From assembly GCA_017416735.1 (NCBI GenBank), contig JAFQBF010000119.1, positions 1-41,539 of the forward strand: a stretch of DNA of 41,539 nt, given 5' to 3'. The DNA comes from Bacteroidaceae bacterium. GTDB taxonomy: Bacteria > Bacteroidota > Bacteroidia > Bacteroidales > Bacteroidaceae. Below the pieces are notes generated by a model that worked only from the letters and a program-made list of their open reading frames with translations, was not told where the DNA came from and did not search any database. This document shows positions 35,417 through 41,539 of the stretch, piece after piece (position 1 is the stretch's first letter; every line of letters begins with the position of its first letter). Made by a program: the position numbers and the translations under genes.

Positions 35417-37240
35417 TTACAATTTACTAATAGCTCCATCCAACCATTGAAGCTTTTCTTCGTATGCTTTTCTCATTCTTTTCACGGCTTCTTCATAGTT
35501 CATCGACTCATCGCCATTTACGGTTTGGGTAATAGGCCACATCAAATGGTTCATCTTTTCGGATGGGCTAATTCTTTCACCTTCACTTTCAATGAATGCT
35601 GAAATCTTGTCAAACTCGGGTTTCAACAACGCCCAACGTTCTTTGACTCTTGCAACGAATGTAGAGTTTTGGAAAAGTCTCGGATAATACAATGCTCCTT
35701 TAACAGTAAAACCGGCTCCTGGCAGGAATGTACCCCAGTCAAAATCCCAGGCAGGCCCTGCTTTTAATTTGCCAAGCTTGTCTTTTACCATATAGGTGCT
35801 TTTCGGATGGCCGGGTTCACCATTTTCTGCCAATTCGTGTACAAACCACCAATCGATGTATGAGTCAATGTCCATATATTCCATAAACTTACCGGCAGCC
35901 AGCTCTTCATCGTTGTAAAGAGAGACTTCCATCGTATTGATGTAGTTTTGCATATAAGCAAATTGCTGTTCATTCACTTCATCCGGGTCTTTGAACATAT
36001 AAGGAAGTTGACGGATGGCAGACTTGAACTTGTTCACTTCGTCATAATAAACATCGAGTTCCATAATATATCCGCCTGTGATGTCATCACCTTCGGTAGC
36101 ATCTTCATCCAATTCGTTGATGTTTACACGGTTCTTGTCTACTTTGATATGTTCGCAAAGGTAATAGTTGCCGATATGCTTACCGTTCAAGATTACATCC
36201 ACAAATTCTCCGTGAGGATTCCAATCAAGCCCTGTGGAATTGGCTATTTGGAAAGCAACCCGATTGCGAAGTAAAGTTCTGTCCATCCAGTTAGCCAGCA
36301 ATACCCATCTCTTGTGCTTCGGCATCCCAAGAATTTCAGACTTTTCATCCAGTTTCAGTGCGTATGGCTTCTTAGGATAAGCCCAAGTGGAATTACCGCG
36401 ACCACGGATGCTGGTTGTTCCTGCGTAGTCTTCTGTGCCGTCAGGATTAAGAATAGTGATAGTTGCTTCTTCCAACCAATCTTCGTGTTTGCTGGGGATA
36501 GTAGCTTGATTAGGAGTATCAATGATAACAACCGGAAGCCCCGAATATGATAATGTAACCGTATAAGTTTCTTCATTACCTTGTGCAGAAACAACCTTAT
36601 AACTAACGGGTGAAGAAAAGTCATTGATAGTGACAGAACTTTCTTGCTCTATACCATCAACGAGGACCTTTTCAGCATTGCTCTCGAAGCTGGCTTTCAG
36701 TTGTGGTTTGCTAATAAATGGAGTGCTGATTTGAATTTCATTACCTTCAATAACGACATCAATATCCTTCAATACGGCTCCAGAATTGTTTTCCTTCAAG
36801 AATGAAAAAGAGAACAAGGAAGTTCCCGAAAAATAGATATCAATCGGAGTTGATTGAATTTTTGTCATATCTTCATTAGTTATAACAAAAATAAATTGCT
36901 CCTTGTAATTCTCGGACAACTTAAGGTCCGTAATAGTAGCTTGGTATCTTCCTTTCTTTCCCGATACAGGCTCAACCTTCGTCAATCGGTAATTCTCATC
37001 GCCGGAATTGATAATTTCCAACTTTATTTGGCACTCAGGAAGAGATACGTCATAATTGAATACGGCATCCTCCGGAGTTACACTGAATTCGATGATGTTT
37101 TCCAATCCACTTCCCATAACCAAATTCTGAGTGGACAAGTCGCCGATACTAGCTGGAACACTTGGCACGTCATCATCGCTACACGCCGTAATCAATGCCG
37201 TACACAAACAAAACACATAGTAGAATAAGTATTTTTTCAT
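35417..37240 (-). CDS. CotH-family lipoprotein
   Basis: 607 residues. Lipoprotein signal with ALITAC (Cys20) followed by SDDD. The N-terminal half (about 25-235) holds two beta-sandwich domains, including a stretch ending in the SYKVVSAQGNEETYTVTLS pattern common in Bacteroidota surface proteins. The CotH kinase-like domain (about 240-600) has RGRGNSTWAYPKKPYALKL, KRWVLLANWMDRTLLRNRVAF, GNYYLCEHIKVDKNRV and AWDFDWGTFLPG. CotH proteins in spore coats phosphorylate other proteins; in Bacteroidota the role is not known. It is preceded by a roughly 340-nt structured leader that probably controls it. Confidence 0.9.
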   Translation of the reverse strand: MKKYLFYYVFCLCTALITACSDDDVPSVPASIGDLSTQNLVMGSGLENIIEFSVTPEDAVFNYDVSLPECQIKLEIINSGDENYRLTKVEPVSGKKGRYQATITDLKLSENYKEQFIFVITNEDMTKIQSTPIDIYFSGTSLFSFSFLKENNSGAVLKDIDVVIEGNEIQISTPFISKPQLKASFESNAEKVLVDGIEQESSVTINDFSSPVSYKVVSAQGNEETYTVTLSYSGLPVVIIDTPNQATIPSKHEDWLEEATITILNPDGTEDYAGTTSIRGRGNSTWAYPKKPYALKLDEKSEILGMPKHKRWVLLANWMDRTLLRNRVAFQIANSTGLDWNPHGEFVDVILNGKHIGNYYLCEHIKVDKNRVNINELDEDATEGDDITGGYIMELDVYYDEVNKFKSAIRQLPYMFKDPDEVNEQQFAYMQNYINTMEVSLYNDEELAAGKFMEYMDIDSYIDWWFVHELAENGEPGHPKSTYMVKDKLGKLKAGPAWDFDWGTFLPGAGFTVKGALYYPRLFQNSTFVARVKERWALLKPEFDKISAFIESEGERISPSEKMNHLMWPITQTVNGDESMNYEEAVKRMRKAYEEKLQWLDGAISKL

Positions 37241-37304
37241 ACACTTTAAATGTACGATGGGGCTACAGCATCGAAGTTAAAGAAAAGAAAACAAGACACA
37301 TATA

Positions 37305-37645
37305 AATAAAAACGTGAAGCCCATCCGTCGCTCGCTTCACTACTCAAGGCGCCTGAGAATTGCCTAACCTGTCGAAACGAGCAACTCCGAACTTCACGCC
37401 GATACGAATATATCAAACCCAACATATACCCATTATGCCTACGGTGCAGACACACCATAGGCTAACAGGCATAATGAGGGCTGTTTATACAACATACCCA
37501 ACGTCATTCTTTGTTGCTTTGTTCTTGACAGGTTTGAAAGTTTTCTCAGGACTTCGAGTAGTCAAAACCAAAGCGTAAGAATACGCCATTATTTATATGT
37601 CCGTCCCCACCACCTCTACTTCAAGACGAAGTCTCGGCGTGAAGA
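37305..37645 (-). ncRNA. Structured RNA / attenuator-like leader upstream of the CotH gene
   Basis: On the minus strand a perfect -7 box (37658-37651) predicts a start near 37645. The RNA would open with CTTCACGCCGA (37644-37634), exactly complementary to TCGGCGTGAAG (37402-37392). It ends with a terminator: GTGAAGC (37340-37334) paired to GCTTCAC (37320-37314), then GTTTTTATTT. Other stems: CATTATGCCT/AGGCATAATG (around 37475 and 37435), GTTGCTCG/CGAGCGAC, and CTCAGG/CTTGAG. Because the CTTCAC and GTGAAG segments each occur twice, alternative folds with or without the terminator are possible. It could be a stand-alone RNA or a leader for cotH. Confidence 0.5.
37485..37589 (-). CDS. 34-codon ORF inside the CotH leader RNA
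   Basis: ATG at 37589, stop at 37485. The peptide starts MAYSYALVLTTRSPEK and is basic, with no membrane segment. It begins about 55 nt after the predicted transcript start. It may be a leader peptide whose translation decides the RNA fold, or a chance frame. It is not recognised as any known small protein. Confidence 0.3.
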   Translation of the reverse strand: MAYSYALVLTTRSPEKTFKPVKNKATKNDVGYVV

Positions 37646-37650
37646 CAGGG

Positions 37651-37658
37651 CAAAGATA
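37651..37658 (-). promoter_or_regulatory. -7 box of the CotH leader RNA
   Basis: Minus-strand TATCTTTG, a perfect TAnnTTTG. A CTTG (37680-37677) 18 bp upstream is a partial -33 box. Confidence 0.55.
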
Positions 37659-37765
37659 AGCATTATTGTTATAAAACAAGAAAATACGGGAAAAAAAACA
37701 TTTCGACAAGCAGATCTAAACTTCTGCAGGTATAGAAGAAAAGTATGAAACTTCCGCATTCATAA

Positions 37766-37851
37766 GTTAATCCGTGGCACGGATTAACCAAACTTAGTCA
37801 CAAATCAACCAATCCGTGACACAAATCACGTAATCCGTGTCACGGATTAAC
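37766..37851. repeat. Two copies of the TTAATCCGTG palindrome
   Basis: Copy one: 37766-37788, arms GTTAATCCGTG and CACGGATTAAC around one G. Copy two: 37831-37849, arms TAATCCGTG and CACGGATTA around one T. A further half-site, AATCCGTG, lies at 37811. The same palindrome occurs at 12577-12597. Confidence 0.65.
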
Positions 37852-37920
37852 TTTCAGATGCAGGCTTTTGAGAGTTTATATATAGGCACGAAGAAGAATG
37901 TGAGTAGTCAGAAACGAGAA

Positions 37921-37958
37921 CTGCACAAAAAAAGTGCAGTGCCCGATACGGCACTGCA
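37921..37958 (-). terminator. Intrinsic terminator of the U32-family gene
   Basis: On the minus strand: TGCAGTGCC (37958-37950), 6-nt loop, GGCACTGCA (37943-37935), then C and seven T. A competing hairpin, CTGCAC-A7-GTGCAG (37921-37939), shares one arm. The distance of 110 nt from the stop is long but nothing better is seen. Confidence 0.7.
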
Positions 37959-38067
37959 ACTATTTGATAAACAGCATATATGACACAAGTGATAAAGTGA
38001 AGTCATTTCATTTGCTTTTGTCATTTCCATATTTTTTCTTTTGAGTGAGGATTTGCTAAAACAGTCT

Positions 38068-39327
38068 TTATTTCTTCTTCAAGTCCTCCGGAGCCACCAA
38101 CTTATAAAGTTTGTCGCTCGGACGAATCTTTTCCGACACCTTGAACGATACACGCTGGCCTTTCTTTACTTCAGCAACAGGCTTCAAATCCACACGGGCC
38201 TCATCGAGCGTCAAGAAGAGGGCACCGGTAGTAGGGCCTGTTATCAAGAGCTTGTCGCCCACCTTCATTTCGGCAGCTTCTACCAAGAACTCGGCCACAC
38301 CGATGTTGGAGAAGTAACGGATGCCCTTGCCCACATATACCTTGCGTTCGGTGGCTTCCGAGCCATAGTTGCGGCTCCATTCGCCCAAACGCTGACCGAG
38401 GTAATAACCATTCCAGAATCCACGGTTAAAGACGGTCTTCAGGCGAGTGTCCCACGCTTCTTTCTTTTCGTCGGTGAAGGTACCTTCCAAATAGGAACGG
38501 ATGGCTTCCTTGTAACATTCCACTACCGTACGGACGTATTCAGGACCACGGGCACGGCCTTCAATCTTGAACACCCGCACACCGGCTTCTATCATCTCGT
38601 CCATAAAGTGGATGGTCTTCAAGTCCTTGGGCGACATAATGTATTTGTTATCGACTTCGAGTTCGATTTCACTATCCTTGTCACGCACTTCGTAAGCACG
38701 ACGACAAATCTGCATGCAAGCACCCCGATTGGCAGAGGCATTCATCTCGTGCAAGCTGAGATAGCACTTGCCCGATACCGCCATACAAAGTGCTCCGTGA
38801 CAGAACATCTCGATGCGAATCAGCTCGCCCTTCGGGCCCTTGATTTGTTCTTTCTGAATCACGTCATAAATTTCACGCACCTGCTTCAAGTTGAGTTCAC
38901 GGGCCAAGACCACCACATCGGCAAAGCGGGCATAGAACTTCAAGGCTTCAGCGTTGCTGATATTCAGCTGGGTAGAAAGATGCACTTCCTGACCTACCTC
39001 GTTACAATAAGACATCACCGCCACATCGGCCGCAATCACCGCACTGATACCGGCTTCCTTGGCTGCATCCACAATGGTTCGCATCAACTTAACATCCTCA
39101 TCGTAGATAATCGTATTGATAGTCAGATAGCTTTTGATGCCATGCTCATCGCAGATTTGGGCAATTTCACGCAGGTCGTTGATGGTGAACGTACTGGCCG
39201 AACGGGCACGCATGTTCAAACTCTCGATACCGAAATAGATGGAATCGGCACCTGCCTGGATAGCGGCCGCCAACGACTCGCGGGAGCCGACAGGAGCCAT
39301 GATTTCGAAGTCTTTTATATCGTACAT
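38068..39327 (-). CDS. Peptidase U32-family protein, probable tRNA uridine hydroxylase (TrhP/YegQ-like)
   Basis: 419 residues from the ATG at 39327. The N-terminal TIM-barrel-like part opens with MAPVGSRESLAAAIQAGADSIYFG, as in U32 proteins. The Cys set Cys176, Cys181, Cys204 and Cys208 (FCHGALCMA; NRGACMQIC) fits the Fe-S-binding site of this family, and a C-terminal beta-barrel domain (about 335-415) is present. E. coli YegQ/TrhP hydroxylates U34 of tRNA using prephenate-derived chemistry; the same role here is inferred from domain layout. It is divergent from dusB, another tRNA-uridine enzyme. Upstream in-frame starts lie beyond the promoter. Confidence 0.88.
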   Translation of the reverse strand: MYDIKDFEIMAPVGSRESLAAAIQAGADSIYFGIESLNMRARSASTFTINDLREIAQICDEHGIKSYLTINTIIYDEDVKLMRTIVDAAKEAGISAVIAADVAVMSYCNEVGQEVHLSTQLNISNAEALKFYARFADVVVLARELNLKQVREIYDVIQKEQIKGPKGELIRIEMFCHGALCMAVSGKCYLSLHEMNASANRGACMQICRRAYEVRDKDSEIELEVDNKYIMSPKDLKTIHFMDEMIEAGVRVFKIEGRARGPEYVRTVVECYKEAIRSYLEGTFTDEKKEAWDTRLKTVFNRGFWNGYYLGQRLGEWSRNYGSEATERKVYVGKGIRYFSNIGVAEFLVEAAEMKVGDKLLITGPTTGALFLTLDEARVDLKPVAEVKKGQRVSFKVSEKIRPSDKLYKLVAPEDLKKK

Positions 39328-39351
39328 AACACGTTTTGTTGAAGTTGTGTG

Positions 39352-39380
39352 CAAAGGTAGCAGTTTTTTCTGTATTTTTG
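39352..39380. promoter_or_regulatory. Overlapping divergent promoters of the U32 gene and dusB
   Basis: Minus-strand TACCTTTG (39359-39352) and plus-strand TATTTTTG (39373-39380) are both perfect -7 boxes, only 13 bp apart and facing away from each other. Each promoter's -33 region would lie on the other's -7 region, so polymerase probably cannot use both at once. Confidence 0.6.
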
Positions 39381-39391
39381 CAGCAGAAATG

Positions 39392-39459
39392 CACCACAGA
39401 TTACACAGATTAACACAGATAAATGAAAAAATCCGTGCCAATCTGTGTAATCTGTGGTG
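39392..39459. repeat. 20-bp-arm inverted repeat in the dusB leader
   Basis: Arms 39392-39411 (CACCACAGATTACACAGATT) and 39440-39459 are perfect inverted copies with a 28-nt loop. Repeats of this ATTACACAGATT type occur in many unrelated bacterial genomes. It lies between the dusB promoter and its ATG, so it would form a strong hairpin in the mRNA leader. Confidence 0.75.
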
Positions 39460-39477
39460 AAAAACAAGCAGCAGACA

Positions 39478-40461
39478 ATGAAAATCAGAAATATAGACTT
39501 AGGCGAGCAACCCATTGTGTTGGCTCCGATGGAAGATGTGACCGACCCTGCTTTCCGACTGATGTGCAAACGGTTCGGTGCGGATATGGTATATACCGAG
39601 TTTGTATCAGCAGACGCCCTCATCCGTTCGGTCAACAAGACAATGGCAAAACTGAATATCGACGAGCAAGAACGCCCCGTAGCCATTCAGATTTATGGGA
39701 AAGATGTACCTACCATGGTAGAAGCCGCCAAGATCGTGGAAGAAGCCAAGCCGGATATCCTTGACTTGAACTTCGGATGCCCCGTGAAGCGAGTGGCCGG
39801 TAAGGGTGCCGGTGCAGGTATGCTTCAGAATATCCCTTTGATGCTGGAAATAACGAAAGCAGTGGTGGATGCGGTAAAGATTCCGGTAACCGTAAAGACC
39901 CGTTTGGGTTGGGACCACGACCATCGTATCATTGTGGATTTGGCGGAACAATTGCAGGATTGCGGCATCGAAGCACTGACCGTGCATGGTCGTACCCGTG
40001 CCCAGATGTATACGGGTGAAGCCGACTGGACCTTGATAGGCGACATCAAGAAGAATCCTCGTATCCATATTCCGATTATCGGTAATGGGGATGTGACCTC
40101 CCCTCAACGAGCCAAGGAATGTTTCGAAAGATATGGCGTAGACGGTATCATGATTGGCCGTGCCAGCTTCGGCCGTCCTTGGATATTCAAGGAAGTGAAG
40201 CATTATCTGGAAACCGGCGAAGAACTTCCCCCATTGTCATTCGACTGGAAAATGGAAACTCTCCGCCAGCAAGTGTTGGATAGTGTAAAGTTATTGGACG
40301 AACGTCGGGGTATCCTTCACGTACGTCGTCATTTGGCGAACTCGCCGATGTTCAAGGGTATCCCTAATTTCAAGGAAACCCGCATCGCCATGCTCCGTGC
40401 GGAAACGGTGAAGGATTTGTTCAGCATTCTGGATTATATCAAGGGGAATTATGCCATATAA
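39478..40461 (+). CDS. dusB: tRNA dihydrouridine synthase
   Basis: 327 residues from the ATG at 39478; an in-frame GTG at 39454 lies within the leader's inverted repeat and was rejected. An FMN-dependent TIM barrel that reduces uridine to dihydrouridine in tRNA. VLAPMEDVTDPAFR at the start, catalytic Cys101 in LDLNFGCPVKRVAGKGAGAGML, and HGRTRAQMYTGEADW with the flavin-site residues GNGDV and GRASFGRPW. The C-terminal helical domain is present. The exact Dus subtype is by similarity to the DusB group. Confidence 0.94.
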   Translation: MKIRNIDLGEQPIVLAPMEDVTDPAFRLMCKRFGADMVYTEFVSADALIRSVNKTMAKLNIDEQERPVAIQIYGKDVPTMVEAAKIVEEAKPDILDLNFGCPVKRVAGKGAGAGMLQNIPLMLEITKAVVDAVKIPVTVKTRLGWDHDHRIIVDLAEQLQDCGIEALTVHGRTRAQMYTGEADWTLIGDIKKNPRIHIPIIGNGDVTSPQRAKECFERYGVDGIMIGRASFGRPWIFKEVKHYLETGEELPPLSFDWKMETLRQQVLDSVKLLDERRGILHVRRHLANSPMFKGIPNFKETRIAMLRAETVKDLFSILDYIKGNYAI

Positions 40462-40475
40462 TTCCCCCTTTTATT
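40443..40475 (+). terminator. Intrinsic terminator of dusB
   Basis: 10-bp perfect stem GGGGAATTAT / ATAATTCCCC (40443-40452 and 40458-40467), 5-nt loop, followed by CTTTTATTTTT. It overlaps the dusB stop codon. Confidence 0.85.
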
Positions 40476-40608
40476 TTTCATCATTGTTAAAATAAGAATC
40501 TCAATCCCAATTAAATCTAAAAAAGGCCTAGTTCATTACTTTTTCCTTTCATTTTCGCATTCAATTTTCTATCTTGGAGAAGTATTAATCAACTTAAAAT
40601 TGCGATTT

Positions 40609-41208
40609 ATGAAACGACTTGTCATTTTCGGAATTATTATTGCTATAAGCAGTATCATATCTCCTATAAAGGGACAGACTTATTCCTATTATCAGACTTC
40701 ACAAAGTTATGAAAAAGAAGACTATACATACCAATGTGATGTACCTCCTTATAAACTTATCAAACTCTATAATAAAGGAAACCAACTAGTTTACCAAGAC
40801 ATGACATATAAAGATAGTGGAAACATTTTTGACGGACTGGCTATTGAAGGCCCCTCGGATATGTACCGAAAAATGGAATCCATCATAAATGGTGCTTTTA
40901 CAGAAGAAGAAGCTGCCACTTTAAACGTCAATCTGGGAATTACCCTATATCTTAATCCTCAAACAGGAGATGTAATGGAAGTTTGTTTTGATTTTCTAAA
41001 TCAATCACCATATTCCAATATCCCAGTGGAACGATACCGGGATTTAGAACTCCAACTAAAATCTGAACTTAAATTTACTCCTTCAGAAATAGGGAGACAA
41101 CTCAATTTTATTCGGTATTATTGGATGCAAATCCCAACAGGCGTTTCAAACTACATAGACCGTGATTTAGACAATCCGACCTATATAGGTGAACCAATAG
41201 AACCATAG
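40609..41208 (+). CDS. Exported protein of unknown function
   Basis: 199 residues from the ATG at 40609 (an in-frame TTG at 40600 is an alternative). Signal peptide about 1-22 (VIFGIIIAISSIISPIKGQ). The mature part is polar and beta-rich, with no motif recognised; LGITLYLNPQTGDVMEVCFDF and the FTPSEIGRQLNFIRYYWMQIP region look like a small alpha/beta domain such as those of TonB-C-like or uncharacterised periplasmic proteins, but this is not firm. AT-rich relative to dusB, so probably accessory. A near -7 box TATCTTGG lies at 40570-40577. Confidence 0.65.
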   Translation: MKRLVIFGIIIAISSIISPIKGQTYSYYQTSQSYEKEDYTYQCDVPPYKLIKLYNKGNQLVYQDMTYKDSGNIFDGLAIEGPSDMYRKMESIINGAFTEEEAATLNVNLGITLYLNPQTGDVMEVCFDFLNQSPYSNIPVERYRDLELQLKSELKFTPSEIGRQLNFIRYYWMQIPTGVSNYIDRDLDNPTYIGEPIEP

Positions 41209-41222
41209 TATAACATCCATTA

Positions 41223-41252
41223 GGAGAGAATATGCACATTTATATTCTCTCC
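41223..41252 (+). terminator. Hairpin after the unknown exported gene
   Basis: Perfect 11-bp stem GGAGAGAATAT / ATATTCTCTCC with an 8-nt loop, 14 bp after the stop. No T run follows on the plus strand, so it may only stabilise the message or serve the convergent gene. Confidence 0.4.
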
Positions 41253-41310
41253 AAAACAAAAATCACAGATAGCTATGAGAAAATCATCGGATTAATAACT
41301 TTATTTTAAA

Positions 41311-41539
41311 CTAATCAATCTTATTCAATACCAATCGAAAGTCCCGCGAGGCAAACCACTTTTTGTACATCCAAGTGGAAAGGATATAGATAGCCACAGC
41401 CGAAATCCAACCGGCAAAAACATCTATCAAATAGTGTGCCTGAATATACACCGTAGCACAACAAAGCAGCACATAAAAAGGTGTCAATCCATAACACAAT
41501 TTCTTATTGACACGCCAAGCCATAATCATCAAAATAGTA
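41311..41539 (-). CDS. C-terminal part of a PAP2-superfamily phosphatase (5' end outside the window)
   Basis: The frame stays open to the window edge at 41539, so the start is missing; 75 codons are visible. CATVYIQAHYLIDVFAGW matches the third PAP2 motif, where the His and Asp act in phosphate-ester hydrolysis, and it is flanked by two membrane segments. A charged tail (KKWFASRDFRLVLNKID) ends the protein. PAP2 membrane proteins dephosphorylate lipid phosphates or transfer phospho-head groups; the substrate is not clear. Confidence 0.75.
   Translation of the reverse strand, partial: TILMIMAWRVNKKLCYGLTPFYVLLCCATVYIQAHYLIDVFAGWISAVAIYILSTWMYKKWFASRDFRLVLNKID

Noticed and set aside
37246-37458. 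70-codon minus-strand frame between the leader RNA and cotH
   Set aside because: Composition is erratic and it overlaps the terminator stem and the structured segments. No family is recognised.
37305-37645. tmRNA or RNase P RNA
   Set aside because: No tag-peptide frame ending in ALAA, no tRNA-like ends, and none of the conserved RNase P core sequences could be found.
38041-39342. 433-codon frame opposite the U32-family gene
   Set aside because: Antisense shadow; the minus-strand frame has the conserved U32 motifs and Cys set.

Overview
The window looks like a chromosomal segment from a gut Bacteroidales, most likely Bacteroides or Phocaeicola. The signs are promoters of the Bacteroidota type (a TTTG about 20 bp upstream of TAnnTTTG), very few Shine-Dalgarno sites, NVEALA peptides, six-bladed-propeller lipoproteins, two GH2 enzymes, a CotH lipoprotein, and a membrane-bound winged-helix regulator. 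No rRNA, tRNA, CRISPR array, insertion sequence or phage gene was recognised. Species cannot be fixed from sequence reading alone.

Layout. 1-2.9 kb, minus strand: the first 18 codons of a probable SecDF, then (in transcription order) two overlapping rhomboid proteases and an endonuclease/exonuclease/phosphatase-family membrane protein. 2.9-6.3 kb: a secreted GH2 beta-galactosidase with a good promoter and terminator. 6.3-9.8 kb: the most interesting accessory locus. It has a membrane-anchored winged-helix regulator divergent from two small Cys-containing NVEALA peptides and a propeller lipoprotein, with a perfect 16-bp-arm palindrome next to the peptide promoter. 9.8-12.4 kb: mnmA and cysS, divergent. 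12.4-13.5 kb: a gene-free kilobase with nested palindromes and a candidate small RNA. 13.5-17.4 kb: an AT-rich island encoding a WG-repeat lipoprotein, a multi-pass membrane protein and a MORN-repeat protein. 17.4-23.4 kb, minus: an AAA-ATPase/nuclease-fold protein, then a GH3-like adenylating enzyme, an Ig-like lipoprotein and a DUF3108 protein joined by 4-bp overlaps. 23.5-28.7 kb: pfkA, the acpP-fabF-rnc operon, purN and pdxB. 28.7-33.8 kb, minus: RNase H, a GH2 enzyme, argS and a DUF2461 protein. 33.9-38 kb: a propeller lipoprotein preceded by two tiny ATGA-coupled reading frames, and a CotH lipoprotein preceded by a roughly 340-nt structured leader. 38-41.5 kb: a U32-family protein divergent from dusB, an unknown exported protein, and the C-terminal end of a PAP2-family protein.

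Most genes are housekeeping: tRNA charging and modification, fatty acid, purine and PLP synthesis, and glycolysis. Novelty is concentrated in (1) the regulator/NVEALA/propeller locus, (2) the structured leader before cotH with four interchangeable CTTCAC/GTGAAG segments, (3) the candidate RNA at about 13.14-13.41 kb, (4) the chain of micro-ORFs before the second propeller gene, and (5) several families of large intergenic palindromes. All functional statements come from motifs read by eye; no database search was run.
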